Assembly (NCBI RefSeq): GCF_010389155.1
Contig: NC_057764.1
Location: 16,740,001 to 16,804,000, forward strand
DNA: 64,000 bases
Reading direction: 5' to 3'
Origin: Erigeron canadensis
Lineage: Eukaryota; Streptophyta; Magnoliopsida; Asterales; Asteraceae
Position numbers and translations under genes: made by a program. The notes under the pieces are model-generated. The model did no database searches. It was given only the letters and a program-made list of their open reading frames with translations, and had not been told where the DNA came from. The number at the start of each line of letters is the position of its first letter. Position 1 is the stretch's first letter. Shown here one piece after another: positions 22,318 to 34,678 of this stretch.

Positions 22318-25231
22318 ATTTGTAGCCATCTTTTGAGTTTCTAACATATAGAATGTGTGCTTACTGTCCATTGCAATTTGAGGGAGAGGACTCATGTTGA
22401 ACAACTTGTTCGGTATATAGTGGAAGAACCTCCTGAAGATGCAGAAGATGCGAGAATTTTTAAGTAAGTTTTTGTGTGCCTTGTCTTTTAACAAGTCTCT
22501 TCAGATGCTACATTATATTAGTGGCTGGGATGTACCTTATTATATCTACTTAGAGTATTAACTATTAGATAATTGAGTATTATTATGTTTTAGGTTCCCT
22601 TTTTTTGCTTGTGAGATTTTTACTTGTGAAGTTGATATCATTCTCAAAGCCTTGGTTGAGGATGAAGAGGTATGTAACCATAGATCCCTTTCTTTTAGAC
22701 TGAGTTAAAAATCAGAAATGTTTTTTCAGGTTGTTTAACCGTTATTGCCTCGAGAAATAAGTTGTTGGTATGTCGTTGCAGTTGATGAACCTGCTCTTCT
22801 CCTTCCTTGAACCAGAATACCCTCGTAGTGCTCTATTGGCTGGCTATTTCAGTGAAGTTAATCAATTAGTCACTTTGAGTTTCGTAATTTAATCTGTTAT
22901 TTTGCCTGAATCACTACTTAATCTATCATATTTTTATGTCCCCTTCTCATCTACACTTTATTTATAAGATCGCTTGTTCAATTGGCTGATGATGTTTTTT
23001 TATTTTGTCCCATAGGTGGTGAAAAGCCTTTTGCTGCAAAAGACAGTTCCCTTTATGAACTATATTCGAGTAAGTTAGCTATTAATATAGGGAAATCCTC
23101 ATACTTTACCAACTTCGAAGTCTATAAAAATGTATAAACTTTGTAATATTATTTGGTTTTTGCTCAAATATCTGAGTTGTTTATTCTTTGTGTGCAGGCT
23201 CATCAGGATATCATGAAAAAGCTGGTTGACCTGATAGGAATTACATCCATCATGGTGGTGAGTTCTCTTGGCATTACTATATTTCTACCACTGTATCTGT
23301 ATCTGTATCTGCATCCCATCTAATTCTTAATGCTGGGTGCAGGTTCTTATTCGTCTGATATGTGCTGATGAACATCTTTACACCAGCTATGTAGATTCAA
23401 TGAAGTGGCTAGAAGATACAGATATGTTATAGATGATTGTTGATAAGTTCAGCTCCACAGTAAGTTATACAGTATACAGAGTATTTCTACCTAATGAAAG
23501 TCTTGCCGTCAACTATACTACTATAGTATCTACTCTATTGGTTGACAACAGAAATTCTTAGAATTTCTATTCAATTGGCTATGTATAGGCTGTAAGCATC
23601 TCTTGTGCCAAGTCTTAGTACATTAGAATTCGTGAAATAAGTAATCTACATATTTTGTACTGCTGAAACATTGATTTTCACGTCTACGCTAGAGGTCAAT
23701 CAATAGGTTTATAAAGCAATCTAATCATTTGATGCTAATAAATTGAGGAGTAGGCTAAAGGAAATGGATGTATAAACATTTTTTACATTCTCGACTCGCA
23801 TATTGAGAATAAGTCGTAGGAGGGCAGATCTAATATTTGAGCAAGAAACATAAAATACAGAAAATACGTGAATACTCTATTGGCAGTACTTAACTGAAGC
23901 TCTCCTTTTTGGTAATAATCTTCAACAAAAGAAAATATCATGGTAACTTGATTTTTCCCAAATTAGGATATGTTATTTTCCTTGCTTTTCTCCCCAAGTT
24001 TCGCATGCCTTATTATGCCCAATTGTGCCGGAGTCTACTTTAGCTTAGGAAATGGCCCTGCCCTTCATCAACATGTTTCCACAAAGGAGTCAACAACTAA
24101 ACTTTCCATAACATGTAAGACGTTCCCTCAAAACTTTCTGAAGAATGAAAGGTTAAGGGGGCATTTGGTTATGGAAAACACCCCTTGTTTTCCATTTTTG
24201 TTTTCCATGAAAATATGAAAAACAGAAAACGCGTTCTAATCATAGTTTTCTAAGAATGTTTTCCAAGAAACAAAAAACAATGTTTTTCAGTTTTCCATAG
24301 AAAACTTGAAAACATCTTTTTCTTGTTTTCCATTTTCCATTTTAATTATCTAATTCCTTCCTCCCCCTCCCCTCACATCTCTAACATGTTTTCTAGTTTT
24401 CTAATTCACGCGTTTTCAAAAATTTTATTTGGTTTTCTAGAAAATATAAGCCCCTTTCATTTTCCAGAAAATTATAAATGAAATACTTAAAAACATTTTC
24501 TACAACTATACGTACCCTAATTTTTTTTTCCATGTTTTCATTATAAGAATTTCCCAGTCCACTCAGAGGACTGTCCGTTGGGATTGTGTTATAGATTATT
24601 TGACACCAGTTCTGAAATTCATGTTGAAACCATATTTTTCTTAGCGTCTGTATGTAGTAAATGTTAATTGTCTTTTTCAACAGTTTCATGTTTAACCTTC
24701 TCAGCAATTTAGAGGTATAAACTAATTAAAAATTTACAACTGATATGTTGAAGGATTGTCCTAAAGTGCATGCCAATGCAGCAGAAGTGCTTTGTGCTAT
24801 AACAAGATATGCCGCCCCAGGACTAGCTGCAAAAGTATTCAGCCCAAGGTTAGCATCTGAATTTCAATTTTTCAGGAGTTTGCACTTTGCAACTTAAAAT
24901 GTATTTTTCTCGTAGTTTAATGAACACATTAACATTATCATGCTTGATTTTTCAGTTTCATAGCAAGATTATTTCGCCATGCTTTGGAGTATTCACGGCC
25001 AAAGTCAGTTTTAGTTCATTCATTGTATGTATGCATATCTTTGTTGGATCCTAAGAGGCAAGCATCAGGGACGTATTACGTTTACAACCAGCAGTCAATT
25101 CGTGGATCTGTAGTAACAGGCAAACCTGAGACTGTGGAAGTCATGTTAGAAAGCCTAGGTATTGTGATGCTGTCAGTATTGAAACTATAATATCATGACA
25201 ATTCCTTTTTTTATGGTGTCAGCTTTGGCAA

Positions 25232-25861
25232 CTATGTAGTTAATACCCGATTTAGTGGTTATAGTGGTCGAGGACCGTTATTTGATATATTAGTTATAGC
25301 GGTGATTATAATATCATGCAATATATATAATATAAAATATAATATAAAATAATTAATACTTGATACTTAATACTAATATTAAAAGTCAAGCTTAAATTTT
25401 GAATTCAAATTATGATAGTTCAAATTCAAATCATTAGTCTTGAAAATCCTCCTCCGAATCCACATCAACCGAGTTATTCATTTGTTCGTTAAGATCTTCC
25501 AACTCAACTCTAGTATCATCTTCATCGTCATCATCATCTCTGTAGCGCTCTCTTTTGCTGAAGAGAATAGTCCAAGAGCCTTTAGTGGGTGGACTGTTTT
25601 GTTTGTTGGAGACTTAGAATTATCAATGAGGCTGGACGTTTTTTTTGGTTTTCGGCTTTTAATTAATTACTTTTTGGCATATTTATTTAGTTTATCATGA
25701 GTTTGGGCTTAAAATTTCAGAGAAAAAGGAAAAACCGCTATTCTCACTTTTAAGACCGCTATATAGGATTCAGAATATCGGTAAAATAGCACCGATATTA
25801 GCGGTACCGTTATTTTGACCGCTATTTTACCTCAAGTCCGCTAACCACTATAGCTACACAG
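25232..25861. mobile_element. hAT-like MITE with TAGYGG word arrays (SAPS intron 9)
   Basis: The ends CTATGTAG (left) and CTGTGTAG (right, reversed) are flanked by near-identical 8-bp repeats TTTGGCAA (25224-25231) and TTAGGCAA (25862-25869). The left arm carries TTAGTGG, TATAGTGG and TATAGCGG; the right arm carries CCGCTA repeats in reverse. The centre is non-coding. It shares the layout of the elements at 21752, 39518, 44275 and 50250. Confidence 0.6.
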
Positions 25862-27766
25862 TTAGGCAAAAATTATTTGCCCTATTTGGTATTATGCATG
25901 GTTTTCTCACGTAATTTTCGATAATAAGATACTTTCTTGTGAGGTATGAACCAACATATTGAGTAATTTCGCTTTGAATTGTACAGGAAACCTGTTAAAG
26001 CTCTTGGATGTTTCAGCAGAAGGAAATTTTCTATCTACAACTTACGGCAAGTTACAGCCACCTCTTGGAAAAAATCGTCTGAAGGTCGCCTTTTTCCATT
26101 ACTTTGGGTAGCAGTAATTATGATTGTTCACTTTTTCACTGATTATTGTATATGATGCAGTGGCTAGTTAGTTTTTGAAATAAGTTGTTACTAATAAACA
26201 TTTTCAAATTTCAGATTGTTGAATTCATTTCAGCCCTAATGACTGTTAGTAGCAAAACTGTTGAGAAGGAGTTGATCCGCCTTGGTGCCTTAAAACGTAT
26301 TCTGGAATTATTTTTTGAGTACGTTCCTCTCCGCTTGGCCATTTTATCTCTATAAGTATTCTGTGCCAGAGATATGGATATATATTCCACACAATTTTGT
26401 TTCAATGACTTCAGGTATCCATACAATAACTTCATGCATCACCACGTTGAGCAAATAATGGATTCTTGCCTTGAAAGCAAGAACCTTTCACTCATTCAGC
26501 ATATTCTTGAAGATTGTCAACTTGTCAAGAAAATTCTTGATGCTGAGAAAAACGATGCATTGGTCGCTGATCCAGAGAATGTAATGCACAGATTTTTGAA
26601 ATCATGTTTTTCATGAATGTTTCTAATGCTTGAAATGTAATTGAATTCAGTGACTGTTGCAGCCAACAGTCCCTGCTGAAGGAAGAACCCCATCAAGGAA
26701 AGGAAATGTTGGGCACATGACACGTATATCGAACAAACTTATTGAAGAAGGGGCTAATAATAGCTACATACAGTCATTTCTGCAGGTTTTCTCATGTCTC
26801 TGTGTCTTGGTTGACTTGTCTTTTCATATTTCATGATTAATTCTCTGAAGTATGTCATAACATTAGGTGATACATTAAGGTGGTGGTTTTGGCCTATATT
26901 CTGTGAAGAGTTTGATTAGGATAATGTTCTCTATCTAATAGTTAAGATGAAAGGAATTGGGTTAAATGAATAATGTGTTGAGAGTTGCCCAGTGTAGTTT
27001 CAATGCATAAAACTTCTTGTCTTTAGTTCTATTATTTATTGAATTATAAAAGTTACATAATCATATTTGATCAAAGATTTGTCATAAGTAATTTAAAATT
27101 TGTTGGTTAGAAAGCATTCCAGCTCAGTGCAACTGCTGCCAAAATATTCCCATTTTAACTTGTTATCCAATGTGTCCATCTTTCACCTTTACTCACACAT
27201 GTTTATTAAATCAAAGGATTCCATGGAAGTTTGAGCATCTTCTATCATTTAGTTGGTTCCTTGCCAACTTATATATCGTCTTTTATTCTTACATCTGTTC
27301 TAAATTTGCAGGCCTTTTTTTTTCTTTGTCAAAAACCAAAAAGTAATCTGATTGAGTATACGGTTATCTGTAGAACTTCTTAACCGTGACTTTTGCCTTG
27401 TACAATCTGATAGCTTATAATCTTTTGACAGGGTGATAGTAAATGGGTAGACTGGCATACAGATGTACTTACTAAACGCAATGCAATCAATGATGTCATC
27501 CAGTGGGAATGCGGGTGAGGTTCTATAGTCGATACCTTATGGCTTATTTTGTTTCACATTATGTAGACATGGGATTTTGGCCCATTGTGTTTGATTATAT
27601 TACATATTGAGATGCTATTGCTGGGGGTATTTATCAGGGAATTATACTGATTCTGACAAGGTTCAGCATCTCCGTATCATATCATATGATTCATATGTTC
27701 TTATATGAGTTTGTTACAAGAAGTATAATTGTGTTGGTTATTTGATTGATGTATTTCTATCCATCT

Positions 27767-27920
27767 AAATCAACAGGAGACCTACTAGAGTTGGTGATAA
27801 TGACGATTACCAAAATAGAGATGATGACATGGAAGCTGTACCAAAATCAACAGGAGACCTACTAAAGTTAGTGATGATGACGATTACCAATATAGAGATG
27901 ATGATATGGAAGCTGTACCA
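27767..27920 (+). repeat. 77-bp tandem duplication including a splice acceptor
   Basis: Units 27767-27843 and 27844-27920 both start AAATCAACAG|GAGACCTACT and end GAAGCTGTACCA, with about eight differences. Each has its own AG acceptor, at 27775-27776 and 27852-27853, for SAPS exon 15. The offset of 77 is not a multiple of three, so the two acceptors give different C-termini: an open frame to 28059 from the first, and a shorter frame from the second that keeps the family-like DDDDYQYRDDDMEAVPN block. Confidence 0.85.
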
Positions 27921-28059
27921 AACTTTCGCCAGTTGCCCCAACATGGACTTACTAGATGCAGAGGACGCCATTGGCTTACTAGATGTAAAGGACGCAATTG
28001 GCAATGAAAAGGAAGTCAGAGTAAGCCCACCAGTCAAAGCTGTAGCGCTAAGAATGTGA

Positions 28060-29859
28060 TTATAGCAATTTTCAAGTTCGGTTTAGGTCACTTTCCTAAA
28101 CCCATAGGCCATAGCATACAGTCGGAAATATGGATAATGATCCTTTTCTCCTCCCATCAGGTTACAGTTGTCACTGGGTAAATTGTCTACCAATGGAGGA
28201 GTGTTCATTTGAGATGAAATGGTTGTATGTTTGATATTTTTATCACTGATAAGAATAAAGATAATCTCGTTGATTGGACATAATATTGATGAAACATTTT
28301 GATTTTTTTGCTCATCGGTTGTTGTCAATGATCTTGTAGTTTCATCAATGATCAATGTAACTAATTGCTCATTCTGTTAAAGGAGAAGATACAGTTTCTT
28401 ATGTCTAGAGTCTCGAAAGTAACACTTTTACGGCTTACTATCGTTATCATCAATGCGACCTTTATGGCTTATGTCTTTGTGATTAAAAGGTCGTGATTGT
28501 GTCTTCTTTCTGCTTTCGGGTTCATCAGTTTTACAATAGCAATTCATCAGGCTTGTAATAGACTGGTCAGATTGTACCAACGACTTGCTGACCTACTTCT
28601 ATGTAAACGGTATCTGCAGTCCAACCCCAATGGCTATATTTTCTTGAGAACTAACCTTATTAGTCGTAAGACTGTATTTGCTGACATATGCCAGCCCCCA
28701 GGTAATATATTCCAAAAAATCTTCCACAGGGACTTCAGGCTTTGAGGTCTAGTGGAGACAAGTTTTCCTCCATCAATTTCCGTGTAATTAATTTCAGAAT
28801 GCTTTGATGTTTGATCCATGGTTGTATTGTTGTTACATCCAATTCTTTTATATGTTAATGCTTGGACCATGCGATGTATGTATAACCGTTAACCTTATTT
28901 AAAAAATTAGAAACATAACTGAGTAAACAGACGACATCATAGTCAGGGAGATATATTACAAATTTACAGTAAATGTCAACTACAAACCATATGCAATTGA
29001 TAACTTCAAAGTCTAATAACAACCATATAAGGCAAAACAACAAAGCAACTGCAAAAGTGTTTACATGTCAATAAATAGGTGTTTTAAATAAATAGATGTT
29101 TAGACAATGGGTATTGGTGACTAATTAGTAAAGTCCTAAAAATTAGGAAAATCTATAAGGATTCGAATCTCAATACCTACATTTATAGAAGTGGATTTAT
29201 TAGGGGGGGTTTTGAGAGTCCTGTCTTCCATTTCAGACATGCGTTGTTCGAGCTCCACATACTGCCTAATTGGATGTCATTGTCGTGTTTCGAATGCTAA
29301 CTACTAGGTCGTTGTTAGAAAAAAATAGATGTTTAAATTATCAGTTAAATTTAAAAACTTATTAGGTGCCAAAAAACCGGCTTTTGCACAAATCAAACAC
29401 AAATAGAAACTAGAACAAAAAGGGGGTTGACCCTAAACCGGATTCTAATCGATTTTTTAACAGCATGGACAGGGGTTTTTTAACAGGTTTTTCCTAGGTT
29501 TTTTAATACTCGATCTCTACCCAATCCGAAAATATTCCAAACCAGGTTCAAACCGCCAGGTTTTCTAGTACCTGAACCGGTTTTGGTCGACCCCGAGTTT
29601 ACCCAGGTAGGAAACCAGTTTTTTCTAACTGGTCTTTCAAAAGCCGATTTTTTTGGCAACTTTAGGTAGATAAATTCGTAAAGTAGTAGTTTTTTTTATT
29701 TAAATATGTGTGCATAACTACCCTGCGCCACTACCACTATGGTCGTTGCATTGTGCGGGCTTATGACTCGTTGGTATAAATTTCCATGCGGTGGAACAGG
29801 ATTTAAACTTGGCTTAGGTGTTAATCCAACAAAGTATCTAACCATTAACAATATCTATA
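28060..29859. other. Intergenic, no gene seen
   Basis: No supported CDS. ORFs up to 90 codons at 28083-28870 lack family features. GGATTCGAATC at 29161 could be a Pol III box B in a SINE-like stretch (29100-29310). A block at 29797-29835 repeats one at 15568-15610. Confidence 0.5.
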
Positions 29860-30074
29860 GGGAGACCTGCAGAAAATATAAATGAACTTTACTCAATTTC
29901 ACGAAGTGAGCAATATCCTTAGAAAACATTACTTTTAAAAGCATTTTTTGTTTATTAGCAAAAAAAGTAACATTTGACATGTTAACCTGCTGACGTGTCA
30001 GTTTAATTTTTAATTTACAGAATTAGAAATGAACTTTGAATGAATTCACAAAATTAACAATGTTATTTTTTTTA

Positions 30075-30105
<31 letters not shown>

Positions 30106-30439
30106 CGGTGAATAATTACTTTCTATTTTCAAAATAAATCTAATATATAAATTAATATTTGATACTTTATTTAGCATTATATACTTCAGTCATTTAATTT
30201 TCTTGCACTTATCTTTACTTTATTTGTTCAACTGAAATCTGGATCGTTTCACTCAGTTATCAGATTGGTGAAGCTTGCGAGTCATTGTCATTAATATTGA
30301 GGTGTTTTCAGGTATCCATACAGAATTATATTAAAATTACTTAAAACTTAATTTAAATATCATTATTATAATGAGTATATTTATTGTTATTATTATTACA
30401 ACAACAACAACTGTACCTAATCCCTGAGCGGGGTATGGG

Positions 30440-30523
<84 letters not shown>

Positions 30524-31924
30524 TACATATATCTTCAAATATGCAAGCAAAATTATAAATATCTCCAACTAAAAACTTAAATAACAAATATACTCATCAT
30601 TTTCTTTTAAACACACATGTTTACCCATTTCATCATATAAATTTTATATCATGACCATTAAACCCTTTTTTATTAACAAACTTGAATTCAAGCATCTCAT
30701 ATTAGTTAGCTAAAATTGCAGATTACCAAGTTACATAATTGATATTCTAAGCTACATCCCAACCAACCAAAATGATTAAAAAAAAAGAAAGAAAGAAAGA
30801 TCGCTAATATGTTTTTCTGATGATACACCGCTCTGAATGATCATACGAAAGATGTTTTTTAGAAAGAATAGTAGCGAAGGCCATAAACTCGAAAAAACAT
30901 AATTAGATAAGAAGATATTCTATGAAAAAAGAGTAGTTATCCGACCTTAATTAAGATCATTATCTTAAGAAAGAAATCGGATAACTATGAAAGCTATGTT
31001 TAAGGAAAAATGGGTAAACCATAATCTTCTCCTTCAAGAAAACTCTCTCTTATATAATGAGAGAAATCATTTGTTTAATCAGAATCATATCATCACAAGG
31101 TCAACCGATTAATAACAACCCTAAAACACTTCCTTGGCGTAAAGAGGCATTGCCTTACCTTCGGGGAATCGCCAATAAAACATAAAGCCAAATCCCCCTT
31201 TTCATATTAACCTTCGAATCATATTAGGCCAACGCGGTTCAGTGCACAATCATCTTCCATTTCTTAATAATTAACATATATCAAGTAATATTAAGGTTCA
31301 ACGATATGCTAAATAAAATACATCACATATTAATATTCTATCTAATAGAGATGATATATTTATATGAAGATGATCATCTCATAAATAAGAAATGATATCG
31401 TCATAATAACATAAGAATCATACTTACACTAAAGAATGAGTCTTCATTATATAAAAAGAGAAGTATACAATAAATGGCGTCAAATTAGTGATTTAGAATA
31501 GTATGTGACAGTGAAAATAATGACTTATTCTAGAGAGAAGTCGGAGAGCGCACAGGATAAGTTGTGGTCTAAAAAGAAAAAGAGTATAATTGTCTAATTA
31601 ATAATATTAGGTATATTTGTTATTTAAGTTTTTAGTTGGGATCTTTGTAATTTTGATAGCATATATGGGATATATGCAATTCCCCCTAATTATTATTATT
31701 ATTACTATTAAATTAATAACATTGTTAATTCTTTGAATTCATCTAAAGTTCATTTCTAATTCTGTGAATTAAAAATCAAACTGACACGTCAGCCGGTTAC
31801 TATTTCAAATGTTACTTTTTCTGCTAATAAACAAAAGGTGTTTTCTAAAAAGTAAAACTTTCAAAGGATATTGCTAATGTCGTGAAACCGAGTAAAGTTC
31901 AATTCTATTTTCTGCAGTTATCCC
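29860..31924. mobile_element. Long terminal inverted repeat element
   Basis: The left arm (29860-30105, resuming at 30520-30600) is matched in reverse by one continuous right arm (31614-31924). Shared blocks include CTGCAGAAAATA at the tips, TTTGTTTATTAGC, GCTGACGTGTCAGTTT, CAGAATTAGAAATGAACTTT and CCAACTAAAAACTTAAATAA. The left arm is split by about 410 bp that contains a SINE end and a TTA microsatellite. No ORF was found in the middle. No clear target duplication was found. Arm length suggests a MULE or foldback element (inference). Confidence 0.7.
30398..30517. repeat. SINE 3' fragment followed by (TTA)n microsatellite
   Basis: ACAACAACAACTGTACCTAA followed by TCCCTGAGCGGGGTATGGGG (30398-30440) matches the start of the SINE-like element at 49671. 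It runs straight into about 25 TTA repeats (30441-30517). The poly-Asn and poly-Leu ORFs here are translations of this microsatellite. Confidence 0.8.
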
Positions 31925-32354
31925 ATAAAACAAAGCATCTTTTCTTTCCTTAAACTCACAGCCTTTGAAAAACCAAAAATATCTCTCTTCTTCTTTATTT
32001 ACAAATTTAAACATCTTCATCTAATATACCAATAACACCTCCGTCCCAACCGCCCCACCACCGTCACAACCACCACCTCTGACATCATTAATTCCACCGT
32101 CATGGTGCCATCATATTGCGCGTGCATCGGTCTAGTTGATAAAAATAAAAACTTAATCGGAGGTATACTGAATGCAATCCTAAATCTCATACAGCTTAAA
32201 AATACAAAGGGGTTAGATTATCATCAATACATAACACAAGTCCTGTTAGACAAAAACACTTCCACACACACTCCAACTCAAAACCCTAAATTCCCAAAAC
32301 CAAAACCCCCCATTTCTATCTCAAATCACAATTCATTTCTCATAAAAAAAAAAA
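31925..32354 (+). promoter_or_regulatory. Promoter and 5' UTR region of PPR gene
   Basis: Only about 430 bp separates the inverted-repeat element from the PPR start codon. Pyrimidine-rich runs (31978-31999, CTCTCTTCTTCTTT) suggest a plant 5' UTR. An upstream ATG at 32102 opens a 113-codon frame overlapping the PPR start in another frame; if transcribed it would be an inhibitory uORF. No clear TATA box was fixed. Confidence 0.35.
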
Positions 32355-33563
32355 ATGGCTTGCAGGATCACCAAAAAGCTTCAATCATTAACCAAATACA
32401 CTACCAACCCACGCTATTTCTCATCTTCAATCTTAAACCCTGATTCCACAACCCCACTGTCAAGCAAAGAGAAATCCAGAGCTGCACTTTCACTCCTGAA
32501 ATCTGAAAAAAACCCCGAAAAGATCATCGAAATATGCCGAGCAGCCTCGCTGACACCCGATTCACATCTCGACCGCATTGCGTTTTCAACTGCCATCACT
32601 AAACTCAGAGAATTAAATTACTATGAAGGTATTCGTAATTTCATTGATGAGTTGATTAAAACTAGACCAGATTTGAATAATGAGAAGTTTATTTGTAATG
32701 CGATCGTTAGTTACGGTCAAGCGGGTTTGTTGGATAATGCATTCCAACTGTTTGATAAAATGCCTCAACTAGGTGTTGGTCAGAATGTGAAAGGGTTGAA
32801 TGCGGTTTTGTTTTCGTGTGTTTTGGCTAGGAATTATGATGAGTTGAAACGGGTTTATCTTGATTTTCCTGGAAAGTATGGGGTTAAGATGAATCTTGAT
32901 AGCTATAATACTGTGATTAAGGGTTTTTGTGAGTCGGGTTCTTCAAGTGCTTGCTATTCGGTTACTGCTGAAATGGTTAGGAAGAAAGTTAAGCCGAATG
33001 CGACTACTTTTGGGTTAATGATTGCCGGGTTTTATAAAGAGGAAAAGTTTGATGAAGTTGGGAGAGTGTTGGAGATGATGAAAAAACAGGATGTGGCTAT
33101 TGGGCTCGGGATATATAATGTTAGGATTCAAAGTTTGTGTAAGCTTAAGAAGAGTGTTGAAGCAAAGGCTTTGCTTGATGGGCTTATCTCGAGAGGGATG
33201 AAGCCTAATGCGGTCACTTATAGTCATTTGATTCATGGGTATTGTAGGGAAGGGAAGTTGGTTGAGGCTAAGGAGTTGTTTAAGAAGATGATTGGTGGTG
33301 GGTTTAAACCTGAAAGCGATTGTTATTTTACGTTGGTTCATTATTTGTGTAAGAGTAGTGATTTTGAAGCGGCGTTGGATGTGTGCAAGAAGAGTTTGGA
33401 GAAGAATTGGGTTCCTAATTTCTCAACTATGAAGTTACTTGTTGAAGGTCTTGCAGAAAGTTCGAAAGTTGATGAGGCAAAAGAGCTTATTGGACAGATT
33501 AAAGAAAAGTTTCCAAAGAATGTCGATGCCTGGAATGAAATAGAAGAGAAGTTAGCCAAGTAG
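32355..33563 (+). CDS. P-class PPR protein, PPR336/rPPR1-like, mitochondrial
   Basis: The intact intronless ORF encodes 402 aa. Residues 1-27 ([10 protein letters not shown], then RYFSSS) are basic and Ser-rich with few acids, like a mitochondrial presequence. About eight P-type PPR repeats of 35 residues follow, near 109-143, 144-179, 180-214 ([15 protein letters not shown]), 215-249, 250-284, 285-319 ([16 protein letters not shown]), 320-354 and 355-389. No E, DYW or SMR domain is present. Length and order fit Arabidopsis At1g61870 (PPR336, about 408 aa), reported as a mitoribosome-associated PPR protein; that link is from memory. The start sits in good context (AAAATGGC) and no earlier in-frame ATG fits. 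Likely role: RNA binding in mitochondrial translation. Confidence 0.9.
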   Translation: MACRITKKLQSLTKYTTNPRYFSSSILNPDSTTPLSSKEKSRAALSLLKSEKNPEKIIEICRAASLTPDSHLDRIAFSTAITKLRELNYYEGIRNFIDELIKTRPDLNNEKFICNAIVSYGQAGLLDNAFQLFDKMPQLGVGQNVKGLNAVLFSCVLARNYDELKRVYLDFPGKYGVKMNLDSYNTVIKGFCESGSSSACYSVTAEMVRKKVKPNATTFGLMIAGFYKEEKFDEVGRVLEMMKKQDVAIGLGIYNVRIQSLCKLKKSVEAKALLDGLISRGMKPNAVTYSHLIHGYCREGKLVEAKELFKKMIGGGFKPESDCYFTLVHYLCKSSDFEAALDVCKKSLEKNWVPNFSTMKLLVEGLAESSKVDEAKELIGQIKEKFPKNVDAWNEIEEKLAK

Positions 33564-34538
33564 ACTGCACTATACATGGTATGTCGATGATAGTATTATT
33601 ATGCTCTTTGTGTTTTAATTTGGGTATTAACATCACTAGGTCTAGTGATTCTTTTGCTCTGTATTCATAATCTGGCTCGGTTTTAGGTTCTTGAATATGA
33701 AATTTTGTATTCATATTTGGCAAGACTTGAAATGTTTTCTTTGTTTTATGCTTTAACATATGAGAAAAGGTGCCTATTTTGATGCTCCAACTCAAAATTG
33801 CAGCCATTAGCATGTATCCAAGCTTCTATACATTTAAGTTATTTAATAGCTTCCGCTGCTGATCTCATTTGAATGAGAAGACTACAGATGAATGCTTGAT
33901 TTATATTCTTTATTTTCTTAGTTTGTTAGAAGCAATAAAGACCTAAGCCACATGATAACAGAATATAAAAAGCTTGAAATTAGAGGTGGTCGTTATGACC
34001 ATTTATCTCAAACGGGTCACAAAAATATTAAACATACCAGCTTAGGGGGGGAAGTTCAGATGGGCTATCGTGTCAAAAAGGTTGGATTTCATCGAAACTC
34101 CAACATATACGCATACAATCTCTAGGTCGTAATATTGAAATGCATATCGTATAACTTTTTGCATTCATGACTATTACATTCATTCTTATTAGAAGTTTAA
34201 AGAAATGAACCACATTTGCGGGTCAGCACACCTGACATGGCCCATTTAGACCCTAAGAGTTAGGCGTAAACAAGGCCCATTTGAACTTGTTTTGGCTTTA
34301 ACCCGCTACCAACCCTTAGCACATATCTTTAGAAAGTAGTATAAACAAACAGTAATCTTTTCTATGTTTCGCAGATATAATATTTGCTAACAGACATTTC
34401 TGAAATAAAAATAATAGCTGGTGCGTACTGTGTAGAGAGTTGTGATCATGGATTGATTTTATTGCTGAATATACCATTGATATCATTTGTTTGGTGATCA
34501 TATGATCTTGATGTATCTTGCTTTCTAATAGTTACACC
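33564..34538. other. PPR 3' flank and intergenic DNA
   Basis: No gene seen. It holds the probable PPR 3' UTR and AT-rich DNA. Confidence 0.5.
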
Positions 34539-34548
34539 CTAAATTGTT

Positions 34549-34678
34549 GGAAAATGATATTCCTACAACACATTTTAGCCATCTACAACAATACCTGCAT
34601 CATGCAGTTTTATTCTGTGCATAAAATATATACATTCGTTGTACATGGCAAAATTCCGTTGTAGAAATATTACTTCCT
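34549..34678. mobile_element. Foldback MITE, Mutator-like (copy 2)
   Basis: The arms GGAAAATGATATTCCTACAA (left) and GGAAGTAATATTTCTACAA (right, reversed) continue to GCCATCTACAACA and GCCATGTACAACG. The 9-bp repeat TAAATTGTT flanks it (34540-34548, 34679-34687, one base of offset at the right). It is the same family as 656-786. It has inserted at the stop codon of the minus-strand gene at 34678-35091. Confidence 0.7.

Larger units (their letters stand above)
20988..28059 (+). pseudogene. SAPS-domain protein (SIT4/PP6 phosphatase-associated), one nonsense codon
   Basis: Fifteen GT-AG exons can be joined: 20988-21091, 22383-22463, 22594-22669, 22782-22856, 23016-23069, 23198-23257, 23343-23459, 24754-24848, 24956-25158, 25987-26084, 26215-26318, 26415-26580, 26663-26785, 27432-27514 and 27777-28059 (574 codons). 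The product shows the SAPS family blocks ETILDKENFTLEEL, EEPPEDAED, FFACEIFTCEVD, LFSFLEP, SALLAGYF, DLIGITSIM, HANAAEVLCAITR and LVHSLYVCISLLDPKR. These proteins are regulatory subunits of PP6/SIT4-type phosphatases. Two faults appear. The frame has TAG at 23430-23432 (codon 180, exon 7), and the usual short N-terminal exon starting MFW is not found; CTCAG before the ATG looks like a splice acceptor. The acidic C-terminal half of the family is mostly missing. It may be a decaying duplicate, or it may be expressed through exon-7 skipping. Several introns hold transposon DNA. Confidence 0.75.

Noticed and set aside
24158..24540. Purine/pyrimidine-rich GTTTTCC repeats in SAPS intron 7, considered as a MITE
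   Set aside because: GGGGGCATTTGGTTATGG at 24158 looks like a hAT tip, but no matching right end or duplication was found.
29099..29310. tRNA-like GGATTCGAATC block considered as a tRNA gene
   Set aside because: There is only a box B-like match; no cloverleaf could be drawn, so at most it is part of a SINE.
30353..30572. Poly-Asn and poly-Leu ORFs on both strands
   Set aside because: They are translations of the (TTA)n microsatellite; no gene features.
32102..32443. 113-codon ORF upstream of the PPR gene
   Set aside because: It overlaps the PPR start in another frame, with biased composition and no family features; kept only as a possible uORF.
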